A stretch of 64,000 nucleotides of DNA from positions 1-64,000 of the forward strand of contig CALFNN010000081.1 of NCBI GenBank assembly GCA_937902925.1, in the 5' to 3' direction. Every line of letters begins with the position of its first letter. Positions within the stretch are counted from its first letter, which is position 1. Both the position numbers and the translations under genes were made by a program. A model generated the notes under the pieces. It searched no databases. It was not told where the DNA came from and was given only the letters and a program-made list of their open reading frames with translations. This DNA comes from an uncultured Opitutaceae bacterium. Its GTDB lineage: Bacteria; Verrucomicrobiota; Verrucomicrobiia; Opitutales; Opitutaceae. Shown here piece after piece: positions 18,254 to 29,123 of the stretch.

Positions 18254-20674
18254 ATGATCTCCCTCCTCCGCCACGGCTTCGTTTCCCTCCGCCGCACGCC
18301 GGTGCTCGCGCTCACCATCATCGCGACGCTCGGCATCGCCCTCGCCGCGACGGTCCTCGTCTTCTCGTTCCTCAATTCGTTTCTGCTCCGCCCGCTGCCT
18401 TACGGCGACGCCACGCGGCTCCTCGTGATCTACGAGCACCCGCTCAAGTCGGGCCGGCAGGACCTCAGCCGCGTCACCGCCGGCAACCTCACCGATCTCA
18501 TGGCGCGGGCCACGTCGTTCTCGCGGACGGGTTTTTTCCGCAACGAATCCGTCACCGTCCACGCCGGCGACGCCACCGAGGTCGACTTTGTCCAGCGCGT
18601 CACCGCCGACGTGTTTCCGATGATGCGCACCGCGCCCGCGTTCGGCGCCGTCATCTCGCCCGCCAATTTCTCGGTCGGCGGCATTCGTGCGGCCCTGCTC
18701 TCCGATGCCCTCTGGCGCCGCCGCTTCGGCGCCGATCCCTCGATCGTCGGCCGCACGATCCAGCTCGACGACAAAAATTACCAGGTGGTCGGCGTGATGC
18801 CCGCCGATTTCCGCGTGCCGAGCGGCGACGATAATCCGCAGGCCTGGCTCGCGCTCCTCCCCGGCGACTATCCCGCCAGCGATCGCACGCAGCGGCGCCA
18901 TCACTTCTGGGCCGAGCTCGCCCCCGGCCGCTCGCTCGCCGCGGCGCAGGGCGAACTCGATGCCATCGCCGCCACGCTTCGCACCGAGCATCCGGCGGAA
19001 AACGCCGACCGCGGCTTCATGGCCCTGACCCTGCGCGACGACATCGTCGGCAATTTCAACCAGCAGCTCTTCCTGCTCCAGGGCGCCGTGCTGCTCGTGC
19101 TGGCCGTGGCGTGCTTCAACTGCCTCTGCCTCCTCATCGCCCGTGCCATCCAGCGCCGCCGCGAATTCGCCGTGCGCCTCGCGCTCGGCGCCGCCCGCCG
19201 CCACCTGCTCGCGCAACTCTTCGCCGAGTCGCTCTGGCTCGCGCTCCCCGCCGCCGCCCTCGCGTGCGGCCTCGCGGAATTGCTCCTGCCGTTCGGTGTC
19301 GCGCTGCTGCCGGCGGACGGCGGGCTCCAGTTGCTGGCCGCCCCGCACGTCGACGCCAACGTCGCCGCCGCGGTCAGCCTCGTCGCGCTGCTGGTCGCCG
19401 GCTCCTTCAGCGCCGTGCCGCTGATCGAAACCCGCCGGCTCAACCTTGAGTCGGCCCTCCGCGAGGGCGGCCGCTCGGCCGGCTCCCCGTCCGGCGCGCG
19501 CGCCGCCCGCTGGCTCGCCGCCGCCCAGATCGCCGTCGCGCTCGCGCTTCTCATCAGCGCCGGTCTCCTCGTGCGCACCCAGCAGCGCCTCGCCGCGCTC
19601 GATCCCGGTTTCCCGATCGCCCACCTGGACCAGTTTCGCGTCGGCCTCCGCGGCAGCACCTACGGCGACCCCGTCCGCCGCCTCGCGTTCTACGAACGCG
19701 TCGCCGACAACCTCCGCATCCTGCCCGGCGTGCGCGATGTCGCCTACTCCAATTTCATCACGACCTCCCCGCCCGCCGGTTACCAGGGGTTCGTCGTCGA
19801 GGGCGACGGCCTTCAGCTTTCCGACACGCCCAAGCGCGCCTTCGCGCGCGCGGTCTCGCCCAATCTTTTCACGACGATTGACCTGCGCCTGCTCGCGGGC
19901 CGTTTTCTTTCCGAGGACGACGTCGACGGCCATCCGCCCGTCGCCGTCATCAACGCCGGCCTGGCCGCGAAATACTGGCCCGGCCAGTCGCCGCTCGGCC
20001 GCCGCGTGCACATCGAGGGCGGTCCGGCCGCGTGGGTCGAAATCGTCGGCGTCGTGTCCGACACGATCGGCTTCGGCAACCAGCCCCAGGTCGTCGACGG
20101 CTTCTATCTCACGCTCGCACAGTGGGTCCAACCCGGCCTCGGCATGGGCTTCATCGTCCGCCACGACGGCCCGGCGCCCGACGAGCGCTCGCTCCAGCGC
20201 GCCGTGTGGCAGGTCGATCCCAACATGCAGTTCTTCGCGCACCAGAACTTCGGGCAGCTCTACACCCGCGCCGCCTGGCGGACACGTTTTGTCACGCAAC
20301 TTGTCGTCACGTTCGCCTTGCTCGCGGTGATCCTCTCGCTCGCCGGCATCTACGCGGTGAACTCGTTCTTCGTCGCCCGCCGCCTCGGCGAATTCGGCAT
20401 CCGCGTCGCGCTCGGCGCCACCTCGCAAAACATCCTCGGCCTCGTCCTGCGCGACAGCCTCCGCCTCACGCTCGCCGGTCTGGCCGTCGGCGTCGTGCTG
20501 GCCGTCCTCGCGAGCCGCGGCCTCGCCGGCCTGCTCTACGCCGTCCCGCCGCTCGATCTCCTCGTCTATGCCGCCGCCGCGTTCGTGATGACCGCGGCCT
20601 GCCTCGCCGCCGCGCTCGTCCCCGCCCGCCGCGCCGCCCGTGTCGATCCGCTCATCGCCCTCCGCGCGGAATGA
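18254..20674 (+). CDS. Duplicated MacB/FtsX-type ABC permease 5 (divergent copy)
   Basis: 806 residues with the same two-repeat layout but a divergent N-terminus: LRHGFVSLRRTPVLAL instead of LAKSPGF or KEKSF, and TM1 lacks the usual LALGIG motif (ATLGIALAATV). FtsX signatures are kept as EFAVRLALGA and EFGIRVALGA. Motifs of both other subgroups are missing, so it looks like a separately evolving lineage placed between the KEKSF copies. It ends with the standard RVDPLIALRAE tail. Confidence 0.92.
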   Translation: MISLLRHGFVSLRRTPVLALTIIATLGIALAATVLVFSFLNSFLLRPLPYGDATRLLVIYEHPLKSGRQDLSRVTAGNLTDLMARATSFSRTGFFRNESVTVHAGDATEVDFVQRVTADVFPMMRTAPAFGAVISPANFSVGGIRAALLSDALWRRRFGADPSIVGRTIQLDDKNYQVVGVMPADFRVPSGDDNPQAWLALLPGDYPASDRTQRRHHFWAELAPGRSLAAAQGELDAIAATLRTEHPAENADRGFMALTLRDDIVGNFNQQLFLLQGAVLLVLAVACFNCLCLLIARAIQRRREFAVRLALGAARRHLLAQLFAESLWLALPAAALACGLAELLLPFGVALLPADGGLQLLAAPHVDANVAAAVSLVALLVAGSFSAVPLIETRRLNLESALREGGRSAGSPSGARAARWLAAAQIAVALALLISAGLLVRTQQRLAALDPGFPIAHLDQFRVGLRGSTYGDPVRRLAFYERVADNLRILPGVRDVAYSNFITTSPPAGYQGFVVEGDGLQLSDTPKRAFARAVSPNLFTTIDLRLLAGRFLSEDDVDGHPPVAVINAGLAAKYWPGQSPLGRRVHIEGGPAAWVEIVGVVSDTIGFGNQPQVVDGFYLTLAQWVQPGLGMGFIVRHDGPAPDERSLQRAVWQVDPNMQFFAHQNFGQLYTRAAWRTRFVTQLVVTFALLAVILSLAGIYAVNSFFVARRLGEFGIRVALGATSQNILGLVLRDSLRLTLAGLAVGVVLAVLASRGLAGLLYAVPPLDLLVYAAAAFVMTAACLAAALVPARRAARVDPLIALRAE

Positions 20675-20750
20675 ATCCCTTCCCTCCTCCCCCTCGATCC
20701 GTCTGACGAAAGCGAATCACCAAACGCAACCGACCGCACTCCCCTCTCCC

Positions 20751-23177
20751 ATGGCCTCCTTTCTCCAAGATCTCCGCATCGGCTGGCGTGTCCTGTTGAA
20801 GGAAAAATCCTTCTTCGCCATCTCCGTCTTCATCCTCGCGCTCGGGATCTGTGGCGTGACGACGCAGTTCAGCGTCATCAACTCCGCGCTGATCCGCGGC
20901 CTGCCCTTTCCCGATGCCGGTCGCCTGGTGCGCGTCGCGCTGCGCGATCCGTCGTGGGCGCCCGAGCGCACCCGCGGCCTCTTCGCGACCAACCTCCTGG
21001 CCTGGTCCGGCCAGCAGAAATCGTTCACCGGGCTCGCCGGCTACTTTCTCAACGGTTCGTTCATCGCCACGATTCACGACGTGCCGGAGCGGTTCAGCGG
21101 ATCGCACGTGACCGACGGATTTTTCTCCGTGCTCGGCGTCAAGCCCGCGCTTGGCCGCGACTTCACCGCCGCCGATCAGCGGACGGAGGCGCCGCGCGTC
21201 ACGATCATCAGCGACGCGTTCTGGCAATCCGAGTTCGCGCGCGATCCGAACATCCTCGGCCGCACCTTCCGGCTCAACGGCCGCACCGCCACGGTGATCG
21301 GCGTGATGCCGGCGGACTATGAGTTTTCCCGCGACCAGTTGTGGCTGCCGATGTTCAACGAGTATTCGATGGCGTCGGGCACCGGCGGCGTGGGCAGCGT
21401 CGTCGGCCGGCTGAAATCCGGCGTCTCGCTCGAGCAGGCCGCGGCGGAAATGAGCGGGTTCGCGCAGCGGGCCGCGCAGGAATCCCCCGACACGAATCGC
21501 AACCTCACCGAGGCCGTCGTCGAGCCGCTGCTGAACGTCTTCGTCGGCCGGGACGCGCGGGAGTTGATGACCGTGATGCTCGTGGCGGTCGTCGCCGTGC
21601 TGCTCATCGCCTGCATCAATGTCATGAACATGCAGTTCGCCCGGGCCACCCGGCGCGCGAAGGAACTCGCCGTGCGCGGCGCGCTCGGCGCTTCGCGCGC
21701 GCGGCTGGTCGCGCAGATGCTGACCGAAAGCCTGATCGTCGCGATGCTGGGCGGCACCCTCGGCGTGCTGCTCGCCGCGTGGGCGATCGACTTTTACTCC
21801 GGCCTGGTCAGCTCGCTCCCCGGCGGCAGCGCGCTGCCTGTCTGGTTGCGGTTCCAAATCGATGGCACCGTGCTCGCCGGCACGCTCGCGGCGGTCGCCG
21901 CCGCCGTCCTCTTTTCCGGTCTCCTGCCTGCCTTGCTCGCCTCGCGCACCAACGCGCTCGACGTCCTCAAGGAGGGCGGCCGCGGCCATACGAGCCGGTT
22001 CGTCAAGCGCGCGACCGGCGGGCTTGTCGTGGGGCAGATCGCCCTGACCGGCGCGTTGTTGATCGCGTCGCTGCTGCTCGTGAAATCCGTCCGCAGCCGC
22101 TACGCGTTGGACCTGGGCTACGACGCCACCACCGTCCTCGCCGGCCGGATGAACTTCGAGACCGACTACCACGACGACGACGCGGTCCGGGCGATCCAGG
22201 CCAGGGTCCTCCAGCGCCTGCGCAGCGTGCCGGAGCTCACCGCGGCGGCCTTCACGTCGCGCCGCAACATGATGACGAACAGCTCGCTCAGCCTCCAGCT
22301 CGAGGGCCGCGAGTCGGAGCACGTGGCCACCGCCTCCGAGTTCATCAGCGACGGCTATTTCGCCACGCTCGGGCTGCAGGCCCGCCAGGGTCGCGAGTTC
22401 GCGCTCACCGACACGCCCGACTCGCCGATGGTCGTGCTTGTCAACGCGACGTTCGCCCAAAAATACTTTCCGCGGGGCGACGCGCTTGGTCACCGCGTGC
22501 GCGAGGATCCGACCGAACCGTGGCGCACGATCGTCGGCGTCGTGCCCGACACGCTCATGCAGGGGCCGCTCGATCCGCGGGCGGACGGCGCCGGGCTGTT
22601 CATTCCGCTCGCGAACTATGCGCAGCCCTACGTGACGCTCGTCGTGCGCGGGCACGGCGCGGCGCTCGCGCTGCGCGAGACAGTGCGGCGCGAACTCGCC
22701 CGCGTCGACCCCAACCTCGCGATCTATCAACTCGACACCCCGCAGAGATTTCTCCGCAGCGCGCTCGCGCAGACCCGGACGGTGACCACGCTCTTCGGCG
22801 TGTTCGCCCTCGTGGCGGTCGTGCTCTCCGTCGTCGGCCTCTACGGCGTGGCGGCGTTCTCGGTCAGCCAGCGCACCTCGGAATTCGGCATCCGGATCGC
22901 CTTGGGCGCCACTCCACGGGAAATCATGCGGATGGTCCTCGGCCAGGGCCTGGGGCGCTTTGCCATCGGGGCGCTGCTCGGGATCGGTCTCGCCTTCGCC
23001 CTCACGCGCTTCGGTGGCGCCGTGTTGAACAACTTCCTCTACAAGACCAGCCCACACGACCCGGCGACCTACGTCCTCGTCACCCTGCTCCTCGGCGCCG
23101 CCACCCTGCTCGCCTGCCTCGTCCCCGCCCGGCGCGCCACCCGCATCGACCCCATGACCGCGCTCCGGGCGGAATAA
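20751..23177 (+). CDS. Duplicated MacB/FtsX-type ABC permease 6 (KEKSF subgroup)
   Basis: 808 residues starting QDLRIGWRVLLKEKSF, the third member of the KEKSF subgroup (CINVMNMQFARATRRAKELA after TM2; EFGIRIALGA at the end). ATG at 20751 matches the conserved start; an in-frame start at 20640 would lie within permease 5. Relative to copies 3 and 4 it has a shorter second core. It probably arose by duplication of the same ancestor, with permease 5 now separating it from them. Confidence 0.93.
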   Translation: MASFLQDLRIGWRVLLKEKSFFAISVFILALGICGVTTQFSVINSALIRGLPFPDAGRLVRVALRDPSWAPERTRGLFATNLLAWSGQQKSFTGLAGYFLNGSFIATIHDVPERFSGSHVTDGFFSVLGVKPALGRDFTAADQRTEAPRVTIISDAFWQSEFARDPNILGRTFRLNGRTATVIGVMPADYEFSRDQLWLPMFNEYSMASGTGGVGSVVGRLKSGVSLEQAAAEMSGFAQRAAQESPDTNRNLTEAVVEPLLNVFVGRDARELMTVMLVAVVAVLLIACINVMNMQFARATRRAKELAVRGALGASRARLVAQMLTESLIVAMLGGTLGVLLAAWAIDFYSGLVSSLPGGSALPVWLRFQIDGTVLAGTLAAVAAAVLFSGLLPALLASRTNALDVLKEGGRGHTSRFVKRATGGLVVGQIALTGALLIASLLLVKSVRSRYALDLGYDATTVLAGRMNFETDYHDDDAVRAIQARVLQRLRSVPELTAAAFTSRRNMMTNSSLSLQLEGRESEHVATASEFISDGYFATLGLQARQGREFALTDTPDSPMVVLVNATFAQKYFPRGDALGHRVREDPTEPWRTIVGVVPDTLMQGPLDPRADGAGLFIPLANYAQPYVTLVVRGHGAALALRETVRRELARVDPNLAIYQLDTPQRFLRSALAQTRTVTTLFGVFALVAVVLSVVGLYGVAAFSVSQRTSEFGIRIALGATPREIMRMVLGQGLGRFAIGALLGIGLAFALTRFGGAVLNNFLYKTSPHDPATYVLVTLLLGAATLLACLVPARRATRIDPMTALRAE

Positions 23178-23216
23178 TTGCGGAAATATTCCTCGCCATC
23201 ACCTCTCCCGCACCCG

Positions 23217-24092
23217 GTGAAAAAACGTCTCGTCCTCCTCCTGACCGCGCTGGGCTGCACGACGCCCGTATTCGCCGTCGTCGACCCGGCCGCGCTCGAC
23301 GCGGCGCGCACGCTTTTCAGCTCGACCGGCAAATCCCGCGAGGCCCAGGCCGCGTATGAAAAGATCGCCGCCGCCGACCCGGCGTGCGCCGAGGCGCAGC
23401 GGTCGCTCGCCGAGCTCGCACTGCGGCGCGACGACGCCGACCAGGCCCTGGCCTATGCCGGGAAAGCCGTGGCGCTCTCGCCCGACAACGACGACTGCCA
23501 GACCACGCTCGGCGACGCCTGCGGCCGCGCCGCGCAAAAGGCCTCCATCTTCCGCCAGCCCGGCCTCGCAAAAAAATGCCTCGCCGCCTACCAGCGCGCC
23601 GCCGAGCTCGCGCCCGCGAAGGTCCGCTCCCACCAGAACCTGTTCGAGTTCTACCGGCAGGCGCCCGGCTTCCTCGGCGGCGGCACCGCCAAGGCCCTCG
23701 CCGAGGCCGCGACCATCAAGCAGCTCGATGTGCCGCAAGGCTGCCTCGCGTTCGTCACGCTCTACGCCGCCGACAAACAATACGACCTTGCCTTCGCCGA
23801 GTTCGACGAGGCCCTCCGGGCTTCGCCCGATAATTACACGGCGCTCTACTACGTCGGCCGCCTGGCCGCCACCACGGGCCAGCATCTGGACCGCGGCCTC
23901 GCCTCGCTCCGCCATTGTCTCGAGCTCACTCCGGGAAAAAACGACCCGCCCCTCGCCGCCGCCCACTGGCGCATCGGCAACATCCTCGAGAAGAAAAACG
24001 ATCCCGTCGGCGCGCGCGCCGCCTACGAGGCCGCGTTGCAGGCCGACCCCAAATTCGCGCAGGCCGCCGACGCGCTGAAAAAACTTCGCTAG
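23217..24092 (+). CDS. Secreted TPR-repeat protein
   Basis: 291 residues from a GTG at 23217, which places the signal peptide ([13 protein letters not shown]...PVFA) at the N-terminus; a TTG at 23178 would add 13 residues ahead of it. The mature protein carries several 34-residue TPR-like units (for example [38 protein letters not shown], and [18 protein letters not shown] near the C-terminus). TPRs mediate protein-protein contacts, so this may be a periplasmic scaffold. It lies between permeases 6 and 7, with 39 and 8 bp spacings, so it is almost certainly co-transcribed with them. Confidence 0.85.
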   Translation: MKKRLVLLLTALGCTTPVFAVVDPAALDAARTLFSSTGKSREAQAAYEKIAAADPACAEAQRSLAELALRRDDADQALAYAGKAVALSPDNDDCQTTLGDACGRAAQKASIFRQPGLAKKCLAAYQRAAELAPAKVRSHQNLFEFYRQAPGFLGGGTAKALAEAATIKQLDVPQGCLAFVTLYAADKQYDLAFAEFDEALRASPDNYTALYYVGRLAATTGQHLDRGLASLRHCLELTPGKNDPPLAAAHWRIGNILEKKNDPVGARAAYEAALQADPKFAQAADALKKLR

Positions 24093-24100
24093 CCCGCCCC

Positions 24101-26542
24101 ATGCTCACCGACCTCCGTCACGCCCTCCGCTCGCTCGCCAAGTCCCCCGACTTCACCGCCGTCGCCGTCCTGACGCTCGCCGTCGGCATCGGCGCCAACA
24201 CCGCGATCTTCTCGCTCATCGACTCGCTGCTGCTCCGCTCGCTTCCGTTCGCCGAGCCCGACCGGCTGCTCCGCGTTTACGGCGACGCCCCCGAGCGCCA
24301 GCTCAGCCAGCTCAACCTCTCCGTTCCGAAGTTCCAGCACCTGCGCGACCACCAGACCGTGTTCTCCTCCCTCGCCGCCCATACCGGCGCGGCGTTCACG
24401 CTCACGGGTTTCGGCGATCCCGTGCAGATTCCCGGCCAGCATGTCACGGCAAATTATTTCGACGTGATGGGCGTGCACTTGGCGCAGGGCCGCATGTTCC
24501 GTTCCGACGAGGAGGACGCTGCGCCCGTCGCGATCGTCAGTGATGGATTCTGGCGCACGCGCCTCGCGGCCGATCCCGCCGTGCTCGGCCGCACGCTCCA
24601 GCTCGATGGCGAACCCGTCACCATCATCGGCGTGCTCCCGCCGCTCTCGACCGTCGATGTCGGCCCCACCGATGTCTGGACCACCCGGCCGTTCGAACTC
24701 GCCGGGGTCGCGCGCGAACTGCTTCAGCGTGGAGTGAGTTATCTCCGCGTGATCGGCCGGTTGAAACCCGGCGTCACTCCCGAGGCCGCCGCGGCCGAGT
24801 TCAAGCTCCTCGGCGAAAGCTATCGCGCGACCTATCCCGACAAGGCGGACGCCACCTGGCAGGTTTCGCTGCTGGCGCTGCGCGAGGACCTTTTCGGGTC
24901 CTACCGCCCCGCCCTGCTCACGTTGCTGGGCGCCGTCGGCTTCGTGCTGCTCATCGCCTGCAGCAACGTCGCCAATCTCCTCCTCGTTCGCTTCACCGGC
25001 CGGCGCCGCGAGATCGCCATCCGCGCCGCCTTGGGCGCCACCCGCAGCCGGCTCGTGCGGCTGTTCCTCACCGAAAGCCTCGTGGTGAGCCTGCTGGCGG
25101 GCGGGCTCGGCGTGCTCATCGCCCTCTGGAGTTTGCAACTGCTCACGCAGCTCGGCGCCGCGCTGCCGGCGCCTCCCGCCGTCGAGCTTAACCTTCCGGT
25201 CCTGGCGTTCACCCTCGTCCTCAGCTTCGCGAGCGGCGCGTTGCTCGGCCTTTATCCCGCCCTCCAGGCCTCGCGCAGCGGCGTCGCCGAAGTCCTGAAG
25301 GAGGGCGGCCGCGGTAACACCGCTTCGCGCGCCCAGAATCGCTTTCGCGCGTTGCTCCTCGGTGGGCAGGTCGCGTTGTCGCTCGCGCTCCTCGTCGCCG
25401 CCGGGCTGCTGCTCGCCAGTTTTGCCCGGCTCTCGCGCCAGCCCGCCGGCTTCGATCCGCGCCACCTCTTCACCGCGGCCATCAACGTCCCACCCACGCG
25501 CTACGCCGATGCGCAGCACCAGTGGGATTTCTACAACCAGCTCGCCGAAAACCTCCGCCACGCTCCCGGCGTGCAGCAGGCGGCGCTCGTCAACGGTCTT
25601 CCTCTCACGGGCAACAACTCCCGCGCGCCCTATGCCCGCGCCGACGGCGAGGTCGCCCCGCTCAACCGCCGCCCCCTCGGGCTCACGCGCTCCGTCACGC
25701 CCGGTTATTTCGCGACGCTCGGCGTTCCGTTCGTGGCGGGTCGCGACTTCACCCTGCGCGATCGCGCCGATGCTCCGCAGACCGTCATCATCAGCGCTGC
25801 AACGGCGAAGCGCCTTTTCCCCGGCGAGGATCCGCTCGGCCATCGGTTGCTGATGGGCTCGAACAACGGCACCGGTCTCGCGATGGAGATTGTCGGCGTC
25901 GTCGGCGACGTGCGCTCCGCCTCGCTCGCCCAGGAGAACAACGTGGAGTTTTACCGCCCGCTCTCGCAGCGCGGCAACACCTTCGTCCAGCTCGTCGTCC
26001 GCCTCGCCGCCGCGCCCCAAAACGCCGGCACCGCCGACGCCGCGATCTTCACGCCGACCGCGCGCACCGTGCTGCGCGACCTCGACACCGCGATCCCGCT
26101 CACCCAACCCGCCACGATGGACGCGATCTTCGACGATTCGCTCGGCCAGCAACGCCTGCTCCTGTCGCTCCTCGCGATTTTCGCCAGCCTCGCCGTCGCC
26201 CTGGCCGCGGTCGGGATCTACAGCGTCGTCGCGTTCATGGTCGGCCAGCGCACCGGTGAAATCGGCGTGCGACTCGCCCTTGGCGCCACTCCCGCCGACA
26301 TCCGCACGCTCGTTCTCGGGCAGGGCATGAAGCCCGTGCTCCTCGGCCTGGCCGCCGGCCTCGCCGCCACGCTCGCACTCGCCCGCCTCCTCGCGGCCCA
26401 ACTCTACGGCGTCGCCAGCTACGACCCGTTCACGCTCGGTGCCGCCACCACCGGCCTCGCCCTTGTCGCGCTGCTCGCCTGCTGGCTCCCCGCCCGCCGC
26501 GCCGCCCGCATCGACCCGATGATCGCCCTCCGCGCCGAGTGA
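24101..26542 (+). CDS. Duplicated MacB/FtsX-type ABC permease 7
   Basis: 813 residues, first of the SPGF/SPDF-type copies in the second half of the array ([20 protein letters not shown]). TM1 carries the typical [16 protein letters not shown]. FtsX signatures are [10 protein letters not shown] and [10 protein letters not shown]. Its ATG is 8 bp after the TPR gene, implying tight coupling to it. The C-terminus is [12 protein letters not shown] full set of eight helices and two periplasmic cores is predicted. Confidence 0.93.
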   Translation: MLTDLRHALRSLAKSPDFTAVAVLTLAVGIGANTAIFSLIDSLLLRSLPFAEPDRLLRVYGDAPERQLSQLNLSVPKFQHLRDHQTVFSSLAAHTGAAFTLTGFGDPVQIPGQHVTANYFDVMGVHLAQGRMFRSDEEDAAPVAIVSDGFWRTRLAADPAVLGRTLQLDGEPVTIIGVLPPLSTVDVGPTDVWTTRPFELAGVARELLQRGVSYLRVIGRLKPGVTPEAAAAEFKLLGESYRATYPDKADATWQVSLLALREDLFGSYRPALLTLLGAVGFVLLIACSNVANLLLVRFTGRRREIAIRAALGATRSRLVRLFLTESLVVSLLAGGLGVLIALWSLQLLTQLGAALPAPPAVELNLPVLAFTLVLSFASGALLGLYPALQASRSGVAEVLKEGGRGNTASRAQNRFRALLLGGQVALSLALLVAAGLLLASFARLSRQPAGFDPRHLFTAAINVPPTRYADAQHQWDFYNQLAENLRHAPGVQQAALVNGLPLTGNNSRAPYARADGEVAPLNRRPLGLTRSVTPGYFATLGVPFVAGRDFTLRDRADAPQTVIISAATAKRLFPGEDPLGHRLLMGSNNGTGLAMEIVGVVGDVRSASLAQENNVEFYRPLSQRGNTFVQLVVRLAAAPQNAGTADAAIFTPTARTVLRDLDTAIPLTQPATMDAIFDDSLGQQRLLLSLLAIFASLAVALAAVGIYSVVAFMVGQRTGEIGVRLALGATPADIRTLVLGQGMKPVLLGLAAGLAATLALARLLAAQLYGVASYDPFTLGAATTGLALVALLACWLPARRAARIDPMIALRAE

Positions 26543-26547
26543 ACATC

Positions 26548-26653
26548 AATCGTTCTCGTTCTCCTAATCCTCATCGCTCTCTCGACGAAAAATCCCGCCG
26601 CCACCTCCCTCCCGCCCAAGAGAACGAGCAAGATTACGATTGAGAGAACGATT
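26548..26653. repeat. Hairpin-forming intergenic repeat, copy 2
   Basis: Starts 5 nt after the stop of permease 7. Left arm about 26548-26583 begins with AATCGTTCTCGTTCTCCTAA; right arm about 26619-26653 ends with GAGAGAACGATT. The spacer (about 35 nt) differs from the other copies, while the arms are conserved, as expected of a repeat under selection for its fold. Confidence 0.8.
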
Positions 26654-26664
26654 CCTCCCCCGCC

Positions 26665-29082
26665 ATGCACAACCTCCGCCACGCCTTCCGCTCGCTCCTG
26701 AAATCCCCCGGCTACACCGCGCTCGCCGTCGGCGCGCTCGCCCTCGGCATCGGCGCCAACACCGTCCTCTTCTCCGCGATCGACACGCTCTTTCTCCGTC
26801 CGCTCCCCTACGCTCATCCGGACGAGCTCGTCCGCGTCTGGGGCTCGTTCCCCGAGCGCGGACTCGAGCAGGCCAACGTGTCGTGGCCGCGCTACCAGGC
26901 GTTGCGCGACGGCCAGCAAAACTTCTCGTCGCTCGCCGCGCATGCGTTCACCGGTTTCACGCTCACCGGCCGCGGCGATCCCGAACGCGTCGCCGCGATG
27001 CGCGTGACCGCCAACTTCTTCCCCACGCTCGGCGTGCAACCCGAGCTCGGCCGGTCGTTCACCACCGCCGAGGATCGGCCCGGCGGCGCCAACGTCGTGC
27101 TCCTCAGCCACGGCTTCTGGGAACGTCAGTTCGGCGGCGATCCGCATGTCGTCGGCCAGACCCTCACGCTCAACGGCGCCACGCACACGATCATTGGCGT
27201 CCTGCCGCCCTCGCTCTCGTTTCCCTGGGCGCAGATCCAGGTCTGGGCGCCGCGCGTGTTCGACTTGGAAGGCCTGCCCGCCGACCTCGTGCAACGCGGC
27301 ACCGGCTACCTGCTCGTGCTCGGACGGCTCAAGCCCGGCGCCACGCCCGCCCAGGCCCAGGCGCAGTTGCGCGGCGTCTCCCAGGCCTATGGCGCAGCCA
27401 ACCCGGAGAAGGTCGACTCCAACGCCGGCTTGTCCGCGCCTTCGTTCCACGAGGATCTGGTCGGCGGCCAGCGGCCGATGTTCCTCACCCTGCTCGCCGC
27501 CGTCGGCTGCGTGCTGCTCGTCGCCTGCGCCAACGTCGCCAATCTCCTCCTCGCCCGCTTCACCGCCCGTCGCAAGGAGATCGCCATCCGCACCGCGCTC
27601 GGCGCCACCCGCGGCCGCATCGTCGCGCAATTCCTCACCGAGAGCGTCCTGACCGCCGCGCTCGCCGGCCTGCTCGGCGTGCTGCTCGCCGTCTGGGGCA
27701 TCGACGTGCTCGCGCGCGTCGGCGCGGATTTCCTTCCGCGCGTCGCCGATCTCTCGCTCGACCGCACCGTGCTCGGCTTCGCCGTCGCGCTCTCGCTGCT
27801 CACGGGCCTCGGCCTCGGCATCGTGCCGGCCGTGCAGGCCTCGCGCACCGATCCCGGCGAATCGCTCAAGGATTCCGCGCGCGGCTCCACCGGCGGACGC
27901 CACACCGGCCGCCTCCGCTCCGGCCTGCTCGTCGCCGAGGTCGCGCTCTCGCTCGTGCTGCTCGTCGGCGCCGCGCTGCTGACCGACAGCTTCCGCCGCC
28001 TGCAAAACGTCGCACCCGGGTTCCGCTCCGCCGACATCACAAGCTTCAACCTCGCGCTTCCCGCCGGCACCTATCCCGACATCGGCAGCCAGGGCCGCCT
28101 CTTCGAGCAGGTAATCGCCAGACTGCTCGCCGTCCCCGGCGTCACCCATGCCGCCGCCACGGCGAGCCTGCCGGTCGCCGCCGGCGGGTCCACGCGGTCG
28201 CCCGCCTCCGTCGAGGGCCGCCCCGTGCCGCCCGTCAACGAGCGCGCCATCATGCTTCGCTCGACCATCACGCCCGGTTTTTTCGCCGCGCTCGATATCC
28301 CGGTCAAGCAGGGCCGCGATTTCAACTGGCGCGACCGCGGCGACGCCCCGCGCGTCGTCATCATCAACGCGTCGCTCGCGCAGAAATTCTTTCCCGGCGA
28401 GAACCCGATCGGCCGCCGGCTCATCACCGGCATCGCCTCCATCCCGCGCGAAATCGTCGGCGTCGTCGGCGACGTCCGTTCGCAAAGCCTTTCGCTGACG
28501 CCCGCGCCCGAGATGTATTATCCCTCCACGCAGGAGGACGGCGCTTTCCTCAGCGTGGTCGTCCGCAGCACCCGCCCCGCCGCCAGCCTCCGCGCCGAGC
28601 TGGTCGCCGCCGTGCACGCCGTCGATCCCGGCCTGCCCGTCGCCGAGGTAAAGTCCTACGACGAACTGCTCGCCGATGCGGTCGCCGACCGCCGCCTGTC
28701 GGTGCTGATGCTCGGCGCCTTCGCCGCGCTCGCGCTCGTCCTCGCCGGCATGGGCATCTACAGCGTGATCGCCTACGGCGTCGCGCAACGCACCAACGAA
28801 TTTGGCGTCCGCATGGCGCTCGGCGCCGAGCCGGCCGACATCGTCCGCCTCGTGATGAAGGAGGGCTTCCGCCTCGCGCTGCTCGGCCTCGCGATCGGCC
28901 TGGCTGCGGCGGTCGCGCTCACGCGCCTGATGCAGAGCCAGCTCTTCGAGGTCAGCCCGACGAACCCGGCCGTCCTCGGCGGCGTCGCCCTCTTCCTCGC
29001 CGCCGTCGCCGCCCTAGCCTGCTTCGTCCCCGCCCGCCGCGCGACGAAAATCGACCCCATGGTCGCCCTCCGCGCGGAGTGA
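26665..29082 (+). CDS. Duplicated MacB/FtsX-type ABC permease 8
   Basis: 805 residues beginning LRHAFRSLLKSPGYTALAV. The ADOP layout is complete, with FtsX signatures EIAIRTALGA and EFGVRMALGA and the tail KIDPMVALRAE. In TM1 it has [19 protein letters not shown]. It starts 11 bp after hairpin repeat copy 2. The opposite strand and another plus frame are also open across it because of the high GC; the permease frame is the one with family motifs. Confidence 0.93.
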   Translation: MHNLRHAFRSLLKSPGYTALAVGALALGIGANTVLFSAIDTLFLRPLPYAHPDELVRVWGSFPERGLEQANVSWPRYQALRDGQQNFSSLAAHAFTGFTLTGRGDPERVAAMRVTANFFPTLGVQPELGRSFTTAEDRPGGANVVLLSHGFWERQFGGDPHVVGQTLTLNGATHTIIGVLPPSLSFPWAQIQVWAPRVFDLEGLPADLVQRGTGYLLVLGRLKPGATPAQAQAQLRGVSQAYGAANPEKVDSNAGLSAPSFHEDLVGGQRPMFLTLLAAVGCVLLVACANVANLLLARFTARRKEIAIRTALGATRGRIVAQFLTESVLTAALAGLLGVLLAVWGIDVLARVGADFLPRVADLSLDRTVLGFAVALSLLTGLGLGIVPAVQASRTDPGESLKDSARGSTGGRHTGRLRSGLLVAEVALSLVLLVGAALLTDSFRRLQNVAPGFRSADITSFNLALPAGTYPDIGSQGRLFEQVIARLLAVPGVTHAAATASLPVAAGGSTRSPASVEGRPVPPVNERAIMLRSTITPGFFAALDIPVKQGRDFNWRDRGDAPRVVIINASLAQKFFPGENPIGRRLITGIASIPREIVGVVGDVRSQSLSLTPAPEMYYPSTQEDGAFLSVVVRSTRPAASLRAELVAAVHAVDPGLPVAEVKSYDELLADAVADRRLSVLMLGAFAALALVLAGMGIYSVIAYGVAQRTNEFGVRMALGAEPADIVRLVMKEGFRLALLGLAIGLAAAVALTRLMQSQLFEVSPTNPAVLGGVALFLAAVAALACFVPARRATKIDPMVALRAE

Positions 29083-29123
29083 TTTTTCCAACTCTGGACT
29101 CTCAGCCCTCAGCTTTCGACTTC

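Noticed and set aside
12158-20428. A very long open frame (over 2,700 codons) on the minus strand opposite permeases 3-5
   Set aside because: Composed of Glu/Asp/Gly/Arg-rich sequence without motifs, mirror of GC-rich codon usage in the plus-strand permeases. Similar antisense frames lie opposite most permease genes.
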